Positions 1 through 14,100 of a stretch of 64,000 bases of DNA are shown here, in pieces. This DNA is from Chlorophyllum brunneum (lineage: Eukaryota; Basidiomycota; Agaricomycetes; Agaricales; Agaricaceae), in the NCBI GenBank assembly GCA_963576785.1, contig OY756141.1:682001-746000 (forward strand), given 5' to 3'. How positions within the stretch are numbered: the stretch's first letter is position 1; every line of letters starts with the position of its first letter. A program made the translations under genes and the position numbers. Under the pieces are notes generated by a model, which saw only the letters and a list, made by a program, of their open reading frames with translations, ran no database searches and had not been told where the DNA came from.

Positions 1-3000
1 AAACGCATGTGTACTATTTGGTCGGTAGCGAACGAAAATGTAAGTCAAGGGCGTAGTGCCGCGGGATCCTGCCGTAGGCGCCATCGTGTGTCAACCATAC
101 GCCGATCCAAACTGAGTCATCCTCGGAAAGGAAGAGGCGTTGATGCGTCTTGCACATTCTTATCACACTGTGTCGCCACAAGTAAGTACCTGATTGACAA
201 GGATTTACAACTTGACTCCAAAACAGAAATACCAAAGGGGTGGCAACCCGCCTCGGATTTCACAATGGCTCAATGGTTCAGTGACTAAACCACTTCAAGT
301 CATTAATAATGTGCCTACATACCTAGCTCGTGATATGATACAAAATTAGATAAATCTAATCGTAGACGATTTGGTAAGTGCTAGTAGGGCCCAACTAACG
401 CTCGATGCCTAGGACCAACAAAGCCAGTTGATAGTCCGCCAGGATGATGATAGTATCAGACCCCTCCCCACATTCGGACAAGTCGACGAATCCCCTAGTG
501 ATACCAAGCATCTAGGGCGCTGGCAAGTCCGAACTTAGGCTCCGAGTTCCCCATGTGCCAAGAATATGATCTCCGTTTGTTGGTCATTCCTAACCCATCT
601 TTTGAAATGTCCGCTGATGGGGGTTATTGGCCCACAATCAAGTATTGATCCTGAAGCCCAATCCAGTGAGGCTGGTATATTTAGCCTATTATAAGCCAGG
701 GTTCGGTGATTTAGTAAGACTTTTGACAACCTTCTGAGCGAGGACAACGGGGCCGGGAATTGCTGTTCCGCCACGAGGGGGCTCGAATGTGGAACATAGT
801 ATTGCGTATATATTCCATTATAATATGGGTCTAGTTTGAGCCTCTGGATACGGTTCTCCACACAATATCCGTGTCGTACGCTGTCAAAAATATATACATG
901 TTAAAACATGACGGACGGCCGCAAAAGTGATGTGGTGCGACCCACCGCCACTACACTTCCCAGGTGAGCAGCATTGACGAAGAGGGTTGAGTACACTGAT
1001 AGATGTGTGTGTGGGTTTTTCCATGATTCTGATTTGATCTAGCATGATGTCGAGGGAATCAGTGCCACCACGGACGGTTCACTTATCCAGTAGATAACGG
1101 GATTGACTGATGGGAACAGATCATCCGAAATGGGTGGGGAAGAACTTTCCGGACTTGTCGATGGAATAGATGGAACGGGTGAATGGATGGATGGATCATG
1201 CGTTCCCAACGGGACCTCCATTGGCTCGAAGAATTTCGAAGCTCGACTTGCTCAAGTGTGAGTCTGGGGTTGTGGCTTAGCGCTCATTGCTAGGTGCAAT
1301 GTTCCATCGGGTAAACGGTTATGTTCGGAAAACTCGGAATTTGCACGGCCAAGACTGGTGTCCAGCTGATAAGTTTCCCACTGATGTTTCTCTCTACTTC
1401 AAGTGCCTGAGTAGTCTGTTTTCTTTCGAGTCGTTGCTCTCCCAAAGGAGAATCCTCGACTGGGAATTTATAGTCTGGTTGGCGTCTGGAACTTTTCAGC
1501 CCAAGATATGCACAAGTGTCCGGGACGTGAGTAAGCCCAGATGAGTGAATACTCTTCGGATTTTCCATAATCGTCTCGCATCCGGGGGATTCATGGGTCG
1601 AGAAGATATTGATAGGATTGATGCGAGGAAGTAGTCGGGAGGCGGAGGGGAAATAGATCGCTCATTGTTACTACACCACAGGGTCTGCCTAATTCCGTCC
1701 TGTCATATGTATATTGTACCAATGTGGTCAGGAATCAGGTGTACCAGGTAATACTGGGTCCGCCTGGGCTTCTCACCTGAGGATCATCGATCGTCACTCC
1801 TGGTCCTAGGATGGTTGATGATGGGATTACTACTAACAGTACTACACTTGGACTATTACACTTGGACTAGGAGTCTGAGTGTAGGTTTAGTCACTACTGG
1901 GGGTATGAGCACCATCGGAAACTACGAGGCGGCGTAGAGTGTGGTGCGGTCTTGTTAAGAGGAGCAGTTTACTTCGAAAGTCGATTCTTCTTCGTGAGCT
2001 ATGAAAAGGTATTGATGCATTGGGGAACCTAGAATCGCAAAGACCCGTCCCTCGAGTAAGAGAATGGCATGACGAGTGATTAAGGCCGCAAGCGAGGTGA
2101 ACTAGTTCTGTTGTCCAGAGAAATTCCGAAAGAAGACGTTTGGAATTGAGGAATCATGACACGGAAAACCTCAAAGGGAAAGCGAGATAGGGGAAGAAGG
2201 CATTACCACGCTCTACCGAGCTCACGGCGGTGGGCGGTGAAGCTTAAAGATGGAGCGTTGAGCCCCTGCGAGGCCTCTTACTAGATTATCTGATCGTGGC
2301 CAGCCTATCTCAGGTGTAGGGCGGCCTTAAGCGACGGTTATGGAGGGGGCAGGTTAAGCGTTGCGATATGATGCTGATTAGCATCTAAATAAGCAAGTGT
2401 GAAAAGTGGTGCTGCGATTTTTGAGAATTGGGGTGGCTGCGTATTACGAAGGGCAGTAACTGCGATCGTACGATTCTCAAAGGGCCTGCTTTGCGTGCGT
2501 CATGGAGTATGTGTTGTATGGGAATTGATACGGATATACAGTCCCGGGCACGACATGGTCGAGATGTCTATTGCCATAGAAGGCAGGGGAGTGGAGTGAA
2601 TTGATGGATGCTCGCCGTCGGGCGAGCTGTGTATGTGGGTGGATACCATAAAGGGCGAGGCAACAATGATGGACGAGGAATGCGGGGCAGTGGTGCCTGC
2701 CACTGGCCATACGTATGCGGGTACTCTGGTTTCCGAGAGTGGTGGGCAAATATAGGCTACCCAGGTTGGTTGGTTGGCTGGTTGTATTCTTTGTCAGGGC
2801 TGCCCAAAGGTGCACTGTGCTGAGTCACGGCCGAGTCAGCGAGAGTGATGCCGCCATGACTCGTGGAGGACGTGTTGCGGCCGGCGGGAGTGGACGGATG
2901 TTAGTCAGCCAGGTGGGCTGGTGCGTGGACAGCGGGGCAGGGTGGGTTGGCGGGCGTCGGGTAGGCGAACTGAGCCGGCTCGGTGAGTGTGACGTGTGGA

Positions 3001-3091
3001 TCTGAGATGGCCCGATCGGTAGACGGACGGTTTCACAGCTCTGACTCTTTTCCGTATTTCCCGTATCGGCTCTCTGCCTCTCCGATTCGTT
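1..3091. other. No gene recognised
   Basis: Only short open frames occur here, on both strands and heavily overlapping. None has a recognisable domain, and none can be extended by credible GT-AG introns. A direct 14-base near-duplication (TACACTTGGACTA unit) lies near 1843-1871, and a GGTT-rich run near 2764-2784. I see no tRNA, rRNA or transposase motif. The stretch may be decayed repeat DNA, but that is inference. Confidence 0.5.
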
Positions 3092-3097
3092 TATATA
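3092..3097 (+). promoter_or_regulatory. Probable TATA box of the cyclin gene
   Basis: A TATATA motif sits about 46-51 bases before the cyclin start codon at 3143. The leader between them is pyrimidine-rich, as is common before fungal start codons. Assignment rests on position only. Confidence 0.4.
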
Positions 3098-3142
3098 TCC
3101 AAGCCCAACAATGCCCAATATTCACCGCCCTCCTCTCCAGCC

Positions 3143-4150
3143 ATGCCGACCTCTCCTGTCCACCCAAACTCTCTCGTAGACCCCGCTACCCACTCTCCAG
3201 CTCTTCTCGAGCTCATCAGCATCAAGGTTTCCAGGCCAGTCATCGGTAAGTCTTTTCCCCTCTTCTACCCAGCTCCCCACCCTTACATCTTCCCAGAATA
3301 TCTTGTCGACTGTGTAGTCGAAACAGTAGACTATGCCATGGGTCGCCCTTCTCCTTCTTCCTCCAGAGGACGTTCTCGCGGACGCCGCCCGGAGCACGCT
3401 AAATTCACCACCTTTGTGAAGAACGTCATCGAACGTGCAGAGATCACCACCCACACCATTCTCGCTGCCCTGGTCTACATTGACAGGGCCAAGCCCCATT
3501 TGCATATTGCTCTGGAAGAATGGGCACTTGAACGGGTTTTCTTGGGAGCCATTATCGCAGCATCCAAGGTAAGCACATCGGATCCACATTTCTCCTTTCC
3601 GTCTTGAACTCATTTCGGCCTATCATAGTACCTCAACGACTCCACACTAAAGAATGTCCACTGGGCACTCTGCACTGGTGTCTTTGGAAAGCGCGATGTT
3701 GGTCGCATCGAACGCGAGTACCTTGACGTCCTCGACTTTGAACTCGGCATCACAGAGGCAGACCTCCTCAGCCACCACCAGGGGCTCCTCAACGCAGTCT
3801 ACCCCACAACTCACTCCTACCGCAACCACCTCCAATTCACCCACTCCCATCCTGCCACAACCCGAACAACGTCATCGCGGGTCTCATCTGCTCCGGTTCC
3901 CGAGCTATCGCCGTCTAGTGACGAGTCTTCTTCTGGCTCGGCATCGCCGCGCACTCCCAGTACTCTCGATTCTTCTCCTTCATATTCTCCCGAACATGGC
4001 AAGCGACAGCCAAGTTCGCGGACACATTCCAAGAAATCCTCCTTCCCTTCATCAACACTAGAGCTCCTCCGATCTTTCCCCATACCTCTCCCCCAGGCGG
4101 CGCACCAACGACAGGAGCACGCGCATATTCCGGTTCGTCTTAGGTCGTAG
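3143..4150 (+). CDS. Pcl/PHO80-type cyclin
   Basis: Predicted 298-residue regulatory subunit of a Pho85/CDK5-type kinase. Three exons: 3143-3245, 3297-3568 and 3629-4150. Both introns have GT-AG borders, and the second splice restores the frame exactly at the conserved ASKYLND motif. After a short N-terminus the cyclin fold begins at about residue 35 (YLVDCVVETVDYA). A Ser/Arg-rich linker (about 51-68) follows, then the core with YIDRAKP, FLGAIIAASKYLND and the EYLDVLDFELGI helix. This order is characteristic of fungal Pcl/PHO80 cyclins (Pfam Cyclin, PF08613). The C-terminal third is Ser/Pro-rich and probably disordered. A Pcl1/2-like role in G1 or morphogenesis is possible, but the subtype cannot be decided. 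The first intron keeps the frame open, so its removal is inferred from the cyclin alignment. Confidence 0.9.
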
Positions 4151-7100
4151 ATGGATATTTCTGCTCCATTCTGGACCCTTCTCGTTCTTCCGTTCCCAAG
4201 TCGCATCTCCGGATATAACCCCAATACACGTTCTTTCCTTCATGGTTTTCTTTTTGGCCATATCTCTTTATGTCTATGCAATCGGCTGGTCTCCTATCAT
4301 CATACAGTCTCATGCTCTCAATCATCTACAATTTGCATTCTCAATTCGTTGCTTTCACCCGTTTATACGTAATTTTATCGTCGTACATAGGTCTACACTT
4401 CGCGCAAGCTTATGCAGTGTTGTTTTTCCATACAATAGTCTCTGTTATTCTACCACATCCACCTCTGCTCATATGTTTCATTCACACCCTTTGTATACAA
4501 TCTGCGTCATTTCAGTAACCGAACAAGATACTCCCACTTGAAGCTTGAAGCCTGAGTCTTGAGCCGGATACGTGTCTCTGAGCCTAAACTTCCAACCCCA
4601 GACAAGGATGACGAGAGGTATGCAAATACGTCAAAGGGGACATCAGTGGGGCTTCCAACCTGGCATCGAGCAAGACTACAAACGAGGACCGTAAGCCGAT
4701 TCGGCCAATGATGTCACCAATCCCTCGTGGAATTTGAAAGACCGAAAAGGACGCTCGAAACTATCTACTATACGGTGTCGCGCGGCTCCAACTTCTTAAT
4801 GCGTTGGCCCCTATGATTTGCACTGGGGTGGTGGATTCACACAGGGGAGAAGGGCCACGACTGCGTGATGACAAAACTCGGAGCCCTTGACGGGGGTTCG
4901 TGGTTGCCGCATCATGACTTATCACACATCACACCTTCTGGTCATGTTGACGTGGACAGCTTGCTCAGAACTCCTCAGCTGAGGAGGTGCCAGATAAATT
5001 AATACATTTCGGTGTTGGAACGGCTCTAGTACTGGGTAAGTCATAAGTACCGACCCGGTGAGCTCATTCTTCGGTAGAAACTCGTAGGACTGAACGAGGA
5101 TCTTGTTCCGGAATCATTTTTCCTCTCGTCATGGTGCCAGTGACCGGTTCTGTGTGGAGTTGTCGATTAACTTTTCCGCCGAATACAGCCATTGCACTGT
5201 GAGTCGGACTGAGCAACCTTTCCCCGCCGTCTTCTTCTTGGAATTTGCTCGTTTCGCGTAGCAAGGCGTGACTCGAAAATTTCCGTAAAGCAGTGGTTAA
5301 CATTGACCGTTTCCGGAATTTTACAACACATGTTCGGCGCCTGACACATTTTTGGTTGATTGTGGCTGCCGTGATGTGGCATAGGGTAGTTTGCTTATGA
5401 GCCTTATATTACCGTTGCTCACGTATCTGTTGGCGAAGCTTGTCTGAATCAGGCGAACAATCAGTCTCCATCATATTATCACTTACATATTAACTCTTTC
5501 GACCGGGACATCATCAGGTTGTAGAGTTTCCGGTTACTGAATATAAGATTTGAGGCTAACGGTGATGACAGATTCGAGAACAATAGGAGAACGATCTCCA
5601 CGCATGAAAAGAACAATCGAAGAAGCTTAATTCGGATGCTTAAAATGACAAATCTCAAACGAAGAAGGTTGATGATACAGCGCATGCACTGCCCATAATT
5701 GCCCAGACACCCACAACCCTTGTTCAAACCTCCTTGGTTTGTTCTCGGTGTGGCGGGATGCCCAGCTCAAACCTGTAATTGGAACGTTTATGTTATGATA
5801 CATTTCATTTGTCACGGACACGGTTCGCTTGCGACGCGTGCAAATCGCGTTTTCTGAGACTTTGGGCCGCTCAGAAGCCTTAGAGGCGGTGTCGATGTTC
5901 TGTAAACTCATGGTAAATGGCGGGTGCTATGAGCTCCGTTGAAGCGCTAGTACAGCACTATGTAACGGTGTTGTCATAGCCTAACCCCACAATGACACCG
6001 ACTGACACTGGTAAGGGGTGGCATGAACCGTGCAAGAGAGTGCACAACATGTAGAGTGATGCAGTAGGGTATATGAGCGTGGAGGAAATGATGACAGCTA
6101 CTAAAAACCCTGGTATAGGCGTTGGTCCAAGCACAGCTTTTTTGTTCGTCACTGATCCGAGCACAGCCGCTATAACAGTACCACCTGCCTCTCAGCGTCA
6201 CTCCTTAGCGTTAAGTCCTGTACTTGGGTTGAATTAATCTTTCCTTGCCTTGATGTTGAGCTTTGCTTTCATGCCAACGATCAAGGTCTTTCATCCGCCG
6301 GCCGTCAATTTACGAGCTTCGTGCGAAATTCATGGTTTTCCCGTGCAGGCACGCTATGACGAGTTTAAACTTATATGGCTGTGATGTGTGATAAGGAGTG
6401 CAAAAGCGATAGGGGCGAACGTTCATGGTCAATTCATGCATATGCTCCTCCAAATTACTAGTTATAGTCCGCCGTTCACCCGATTCTACAGTTTTGAGCT
6501 GGGTCCCGGGGCCCAAGCTCGTTCAGACAAAAAAAAGACACGAGAGAGGTGGGAACTTGAAAGAAATGGGTCCGAGGTTATGTAGGACTCAATTTGAAGG
6601 AGCGGCGGAGGGTAGTAACCTTGTAGACCGGGCAATCTTCGGGAATGGCTTTAACCTGCGAATTGGTTTCAATTACCCATTTCTGGCTTTGACAAAAGGA
6701 TTCAATTCCAGTGGGGCGACCATTTCGACCTAAATGAAAAGGCTTTAACGTGGCTTATACGGGTGGATGAATCCTGTGAATTGTACAAGTTGATTCGTCT
6801 GGGTTCCAGTGCTGGAATCTCTCATGTGATAAGATAAAGACTTGGGAATTCGCAGATTGTTGAATTGCGAGAGTGGGAGTTTTCTGGATAGCTGTGGGTA
6901 TTATGGGCCGACTGGCCCTCGGAATTTTCGGAAAATTCTCATTTGTTCGAGAGGGACACAGGCTTTTCTGATATGAATTTACGGCTCATGGGCAATTTAA
7001 CAGTGGCATTCATGTATGAGATTCGGGTCACTTGTCACACAGTGTCGTGAGGTTGGTGGATTCTGAACTGGATTGCGAATCGTTCTATTTATTATGGTAC

Positions 7101-10100
7101 AAGGCCACTTAGGCACCGCTACGTTTGTGCTTCCCAGTGGATCAGGTCAAAGATTAAATTAATTTGCAGTAAATTTTGAAGATTTCTTCGGACATCCCCC
7201 TGCAGTGTGGACCACATTTCGATGCTGGAAAGCATTTTACTAGATGCCACCTTTTGTATCTGGCCCACTGATATGCCCTGATGACTAATGCTTCATATTA
7301 GAGGGTGCCTTCCACTTTCGGACAGGATGTGATCGGACAATCCTTGGACCGCCGAGAAATAGTTTCGATCGCCAAAGAAAACCCCTCGGATGTTAAGCCC
7401 GGGCAAGCAAAGAAGCATCTTGTCAGAGGGATAAGAGATGTAAGAGGGTTTGACGACCTAATTCTGGTTGCGCAGGGGTGGTAATGTTAAGGTGGCTTGC
7501 ACATTGGTGTCAATAATGCTCGCGCACATGCCGGAACTCTACATCTCTGGCTGTAGGGGAATACAAACAGCTTCAACAAAAATACAAGCGGGCTCTAGGA
7601 ATGCTGTACTAGGTAGAAGCTTACGCTCATTTTCAATATAGGGTTTGCGATGGCTGCAGTGAACTTGGCCGACTTCGAGAGGCCTGTAAGGGAGCCGATG
7701 CGACATAAGGTATGGTAGGCTTCCAAAGGTAGTCTGGAAAAACGAATTTGTTGCACAAGTCTAACCCGTTGTTAATATAGCTGTTACTCAGCTGAGATCC
7801 TAAGCATATACGGAATCGAATTAGAGTCTGAGTGTTTATAAGCTGGGGCGTGGAGCTTATACGGAGCTTATGTGGTCAGTAATCGCCCTCCCTGTAATTG
7901 GGTCAGGCCCGAGCAGAGACGTCAGCATATTTGGTCCGGGGTATATTTCTTTGCCGTTTATCCGTTCCGCTCCGGCCATCAACGATCCGTTTGTCAAAAA
8001 AGTCAAGTCTGAGCTGGTCCGCGATTGTCACGCCCGAGACGTGACGGACGTGGCTTGGTCACTGACATTGACAAGTCTTTGACAATCAAGTCTACAACAT
8101 TGTTAAACAGCTGGTACTGATTCCAGACCCACGGATGTATGGATACTAGTGCTGGGTACGTGTCGCTCTTTCTCATATCTTCGAAATTGTTCCTCGGAAA
8201 AGACTACCAGGTAGCTTGCCAGCCACCACCAAAAATTTAAATCCCCTTCTTTGTGGTGCCGCAGCCCATCCGCAGCCTCACCCGTCGAAAAGTTGACTAA
8301 CCTATGCAGCCGGTTGTTGGTAATCTCCTCAGTTGACGTGATTGTTATATTATCAATACTAGTTGGTTTTCAATCGCGTCAGACGTTTATTCCCTCACGA
8401 CGCGCCCAATGTCGAGTGCCCTACACTAAAAGGGAACGTTAGGAGATGGGCGCCCAAGACACAAACTGCCGATCATGACACAGGCTTCTTTTCTCACTGC
8501 CTCTCCGGACAAATTGGCTGGGTCCTCTTTTCGATATACCGTTCGATTCGTGGATTCCGTATGCATGGCGGACAAATAGGCCTCTGACCGGGATAATGCG
8601 CAACAATATGTCATTATTGCAGTCAATCAACTGTATCAATTCGCTGACTAGAAAACCTGGACCTACCATTTCTGGCCGACTTTCTCTGTGGTAGGTCGAC
8701 GGGCTGCCCTAGCTGTTCAAGAGCTTCCTTTTGATGGCCGATTCCGGAGTTCGCGTTGCTTACTCGAAACGTTCGCGATTGATGAGGCTTGGATTTTGTG
8801 AAATTCTATTGTTCACAAGTGCCCTCAGGGCATGATACTCAGGACGCGATGCCGTCTGATCATCCCTACATCACTCACGAGACCCTATTTCCGGGAATGA
8901 ACCACCGTTGAAACATGCACCTCAGTATCCATATCTATTATTCTGTACCAGGGTTCAACGCTGCAACGGTGATGCGAAAGTTTCGGCGCCGCGTCTTAGC
9001 GGAGCATTACGACTATTCTTTAGAGGCGGATGTAGAACTCGGGCGCGCGTCGCCATGCTAACGTCGCGACTTTACGCTCGCAGGTGTGTCCTTGGTTCGC
9101 CTTTGTCAACCTAAACCCCTTTTATAAATTATGCATTGACCTACACAGCCATCGGACAATAGTATTGTCCAGTTCGTCACCGACAAATGAATACTTGTTT
9201 CTCCAACGGGGTCAACTGACATCTGGATACTCCCAAGTCCACGCAGACCGGAAACACGAGATAGGAATCAAGAGTCAGCATAATTCTAAACTCCGGACCA
9301 TTCGTCAAACTCAACCCGGTACTCAAACTCCAGCCTTAGAATCAAAAAATAGGCTTTTGAAGTTTAGAACAAGCTGTTGCCAGAAGTTACTGATACGAAC
9401 GACGGAAGAGTATATGGGCAAATAGGCAACAGATGAATTTAGCTAGGTCGACGCGTCACGGTCTATCGAAAACAGAACTTTCATTTACTTCCCTTTCGCT
9501 TTCGCCAGTCTCACCGTCGATATCCAGCATTATGAATGCATTTCGTACCTATCGCGAGCTCCAGGTGTCGGTGATTCCCACCATAGCTTTGCGCTCTCCA
9601 CACCTTAATTCGAGGAATAGTATTCGGTCAGGCGCCGTAATGGACGGTCGAAGCAAATTTTAAGTTGCGGACCCCTGATTGAGCTCTTGTTAGGCTCACT
9701 GGCGGTCGTTTTGAATCTAGGGTTTTGCCACAGCCATGTATGTAGTTTAGGGCCAGGCTTGGGCTGTGACTATTAATAGTGGTGAGTTCAGTACCTGGAT
9801 ATTCTAGCGCGATGGTTCGACACATTTTGTTGACAGTTTATTTTCGCAGGTGTTCCGGTCGATGCAGGTCAGGACAGAGTGAACTCCTCACCTATAGTTG
9901 CCAACGTCGATCTATCTCGGTTATTTGCCCAATAAACTGAAATTTGGAGTTTTGGTTGCGAAGACGACTTCATTTCCTCCACTGTGACTCCGAGTTCCAC
10001 GACCTTCCAGAATCAGCCTGAGCCAGAACTCGAAGTGCTCGCATCCGAATCAGAATCAGAAAGGGTATTGGCTAATCACAGGATGGTTTGGACTAGGCAC

Positions 10101-12454
10101 CACCCTCGTTTCAAACGCCATGCGGAATACGTATACGGCAGACCTTTCTTCTATTCTCCACCTCGGCGCTCCTCCACCGCAATAACCTTGCGGTTTTACC
10201 CTTAGCTCTGATGGGGTTCCCCTATTTTCCCTTGTCCTCCGTGGAGGAATTTATACTGTGTGGGGGTTTAAGTGGCTTGGTTGATGCTTGGCCATGTGCA
10301 TGGGGTCAAAGTGAACTTTTGTGACTTGATGCCGAGAGTTGCCACTGCGATCAACAGGGGAGGTCCGAAATCCAGGGGAAAACCAAGAAGGGGTTCAGCG
10401 CCGGGGAGGATGTTGGGTGAGTACTGCGCGATGAGTAATCGGTGTCAGAGATGATCGCTGATGGTGTGAGTCGGGGCATGATTCTTTCCACAACTCTAGG
10501 CGGACTTCTCGGGTTTTTCATGAAGGGACGTTTGTGAAACGAGGGAAAAATGCTTAGCGAGCTTACTTCTTTGAATTTATTTGCAAGTGCTGCTGGCTGA
10601 CAATGGCTGGAGATTAGGAGATACGATAATTGCGATGATCGACGATTGAGTAGGGGGAGGAGAGTGTGGTACATGAGGTTGTAGACTCCGCGGGGTGTGA
10701 CCGAGATTTTGACATTGAACCAGACATTCGCTAATGTACGATTGCTTCCGTGAATTCATAAACTTCGGTTGTTGAATTGCGTTTCTCCACGTCGAGGACT
10801 AGGTTTATGTCAAAATCCAAGATAGTCTTAATGAAATTGTACCCCTCGCCAAGACTCAGTTCCTCGTCCCAAGAGATCTGCAAAGTGATACAAAAGTCAT
10901 CATCCATCCTTCGGTTGTTTCCAGCTGTGAAATAGTCTGGTGCCTGGCCAATCGACTTCATAGGCCAAACGAACCACTCAATGTTCCGTAATTGTGTCGA
11001 TGTAACGCAACCATGGGACACCGTCTTCCAAGGGGTTATTGTCATTGATCACCCGTCATTCATCAGTACATCAACGAGTACCTGCGCGAAGCGCAGTGGA
11101 CGAGATTCGCCGGGTCAAGGGTTTTTGTTGAGGACAATCATGTATCATGGTGATTTGTCACTCGGTTGCTCAGACCCGCACGCAGATGGGCGCTAGAATC
11201 GGCGAACCTTTACTCAGAAGTGAGATGATACCTCTTGAACATGTGTACGACGAGCCGGTGATTGAACAAATTTGACCAAACCTGTTTACGGATATAATGC
11301 GCAATATGACATGTATTGATGAATTTCTGGTCGACAATACCTCGATGGGTAGCCAGTCAATTGATATCATGACAACCGATGTAGATTAAGAGGGAGAATC
11401 ATCTCGACAGCGAAAAATCCCTGAGAGGAAAATGTGAAGTTGAACGTGGTGGGCGCATGTTGCTGTTGTAATGATCACAATGGCAGCAGCAGCCGCAATT
11501 AAATCACAGGCGAGATTAACAAGATTCGTTGGGGTTGATAAAGATAACTCACCCGTCTCATGTGCCTTTCAGCGCTCAACTGCGGTTGACTACTTGAGCA
11601 GAAAGTGGGATGTGGGAACCGACGCGTCGGTGAGCTGAAGAGAGTTACGCTCAAAATGGTTTAGTTGCTTCGCTGCTGGTTGCGATGGTACGATGGTACT
11701 GCTTATTGTGACAGCCGATGTGCGTGTATGTGAGCTGGTTCGTGGCGATGAGTACGTATGGTGTGTGTTGTAGAAGTTTCTGGTAGAGAGGTTATGATGG
11801 TCGTACCACTTGCCACGTGGGAAGGACAAGCAGTAATTACACACTAAGTCTGGGACGACATATTCTTTTGGGAAGTGTTTCGACCACCGCCAAAGCTAGG
11901 TGATCAGGCTATGCAACTCCACGGCAATAGCATCGCCATGAGTAAAGACAGCGGAAAGGGTGACTTAGAGTCGAAATCTCCCAACTTAACCTAAAGAACG
12001 CGTCAACAAGTGTCTTGTCATACATATAAAGGCGTGCGTTTGGCTTGGTCGTCCCTCCCACCCATGGCCCCCTCTTCCAAGGCTCCTTCGTCCCCAGTGA
12101 CCTGCTTGACGTCCATCCCCGTCCACCATATTTTACTTCATCATCCACCGCTGCATGCCCCCTGCTCGATCCACGGACACTGCTCGACAGGACCACATTC
12201 ACGAGACTCGCTATCAACCATTCTTGCGCTACGGTCGCTAGCACTGCACCACCGAATTCCTTGAACAATTCGCTGAGACTCAGGAGCGGGAGCAACAGCC
12301 TCGAATAGGACCATTGACCTTTTAGCAACATGTGGCCTTTCGCTATGATCAACACTCAGCCAAATCGTGGTCTTACTCACTGGTCCCACCCACCAGCTGG
12401 GGCTCCTCCGTCTTGCTCACTCGGGCAGGATTGTCGTATGTAATTTGGACCTGA
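4151..12454. other. Gene desert
   Basis: More than 8 kb without a gene I can support. Open frames are short, overlap on both strands and lack domains. No reverse transcriptase, integrase, transposase or terminal-repeat pair was recognised. A TATA-like CATATAAAGG near 12022-12031 precedes a roughly 85-codon open frame (12045-12308) in GC-rich sequence. This could be a relic of a gene, but I recognise nothing in it. Confidence 0.5.
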
Positions 12455-14100
12455 GGCTCTGACTAAGAATTTTAAAACCTAAACTATACAATGATCTTTT
12501 GTAAATTCGAGTATGTAGTGCTATATTCACTAAGCTTCCACCACTCCTCAATGGTAGCTATATACGAGAAAACCACGTACTGTACCTCATAAATTGGACA
12601 TCTCTTATGGACTAGTTAGCCTCAAGTCTATTTTTAATTGAACTTATGGCCAGTGGGTTCAACAATGAACTTGGATCCAAGAATCAAAAACACATATTTG
12701 CACCAACAACCAGCAAGCAGATAAGCAGAAGTTGAAAAAAAGTAAAAGCTGTGATTGAGTGAGGAAGAGAGATTGCAATCAGAGAGGGAGAACAAGTTAT
12801 AGTCAGGAGACAGAAACAAGTCACAGAAAGAGAAAGAGGGGGGGGGATAAGGGTGGAAAAGAAGAGGGAAAAGGGTAGAAAAGAAGAGGGAAAAGGGAAA
12901 GTTATAGAAACAAACAATGCAAAATGTGAAATGTCTCACCAAGGCCTTCAATATCTCAATATTTGTGTAATGCATGTGAATTACACAGGTATTATTTAAA
13001 TATTATTGTACTTTAAGAAGGTAACAAATCTTAGAATAAGTAGTAGCTCACAGATTGTCCTTGGCAAGTTTGTGGTGCCTTTAAACTAGTAGAAGTTGTA
13101 TAACACAAGCATCTTGCTCTAGCCTTGAGAGTTCTGGGAAGACATCCTTGAACATCCAGAATATCAACTCAGAACCCCAGAATATAAGACTGAAAATCCA
13201 AAAATAGTAAAGATAGGCCTTAAGCTTAGAGATATTATAACAAGAGAACTTGATAGAAGAAACACTAGAAAAGTCCTCCTCCAAAAGATTGCCATAGTTG
13301 AAAAAGTAGTCTAAATTACTGTTGTTGGAGGGGAAATCCTTACTAATTCCTCTGAAGTACAGAACATAATCATTGCTGAACACTAGTGAATAGATATAAA
13401 GTTCCAAGGTATTCACTAGAAGAGTATAAGGTAAATTCTTCCAGAAAGAACTATATTACATGATTGAAGTGTAATAGATAAGAAACTTTGGCAGAAATTA
13501 ACAATAAAAATTTTAATAGCAGTTGTAAATAGTTTTTTTATGCAAAACAAAAACTACAGGTCTATAGAAAATTAATTTTTCTACAGAACTATAGTTGTAG
13601 ACTTGCAATCTATATAGGCCAAGAAAAGTTATTAGATATAAATGTAGAATATCCCAAATAAATAATACTTCAAAGTGCTCTCTAGCCTTTCTACATTATA
13701 TCAGAAATTCTCACAAAAGTCTTTATTCATGCCAAATAAAGTAAAATAGAATATAACAAATCTAGGGAAATATGTTGTACAAAAAAACAAAATAAAAATA
13801 ATAGAAAATCTAAGGAAACTGGAAATAAAAAAGTGAACCTCTTCTGTATCTTTAAGTGTACAAGTACCATATACAAGAAAGCCACTTACTGAGTATACTA
13901 TAGGCTCTCAAAGGTTCTGATGACAGAATAGGACTAAATTTATAAATTTGTGCCACATATGGTCATATATCATGTGATATAGCTAGCCCTGGAAGAAATC
14001 TACCTGACAAGTGAGTTAGTATAGAAAACCAATAACACATAAAAAAACTCACTTGTGGGGGGTTCAGACATTATACTAAGAGAGTTGACTGAGGAAGTGT
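12455..14100. other. AT-rich island
   Basis: Base composition shifts visibly to AT-rich for about 1.6 kb, with many A/T homopolymer runs, and returns to the local norm after about 14100. Borders are judged by eye. A purine-rich tract lies inside at about 12770-12903. Open frames here are low-complexity (Phe/Leu/Ser) and not convincing as proteins. No long terminal repeats or target-site duplications were found by eye. It could be an inserted mobile element or a relic of one. Confidence 0.5.
12851..12894. repeat. 22-bp tandem duplication in purine tract
   Basis: Two adjacent 22-base copies (12851-12872 and 12873-12894) differ at one base. The shared core is GAAAAGAAGAGGGAAAA. They lie in a purine-only tract next to a run of nine G at about 12838-12846. 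Confidence 0.8.

Noticed and set aside
10731..11045. 104-codon minus-strand frame with an acidic, protein-like composition
   Set aside because: No domain, no extendable exons and no start context; within the length expected by chance over this window.
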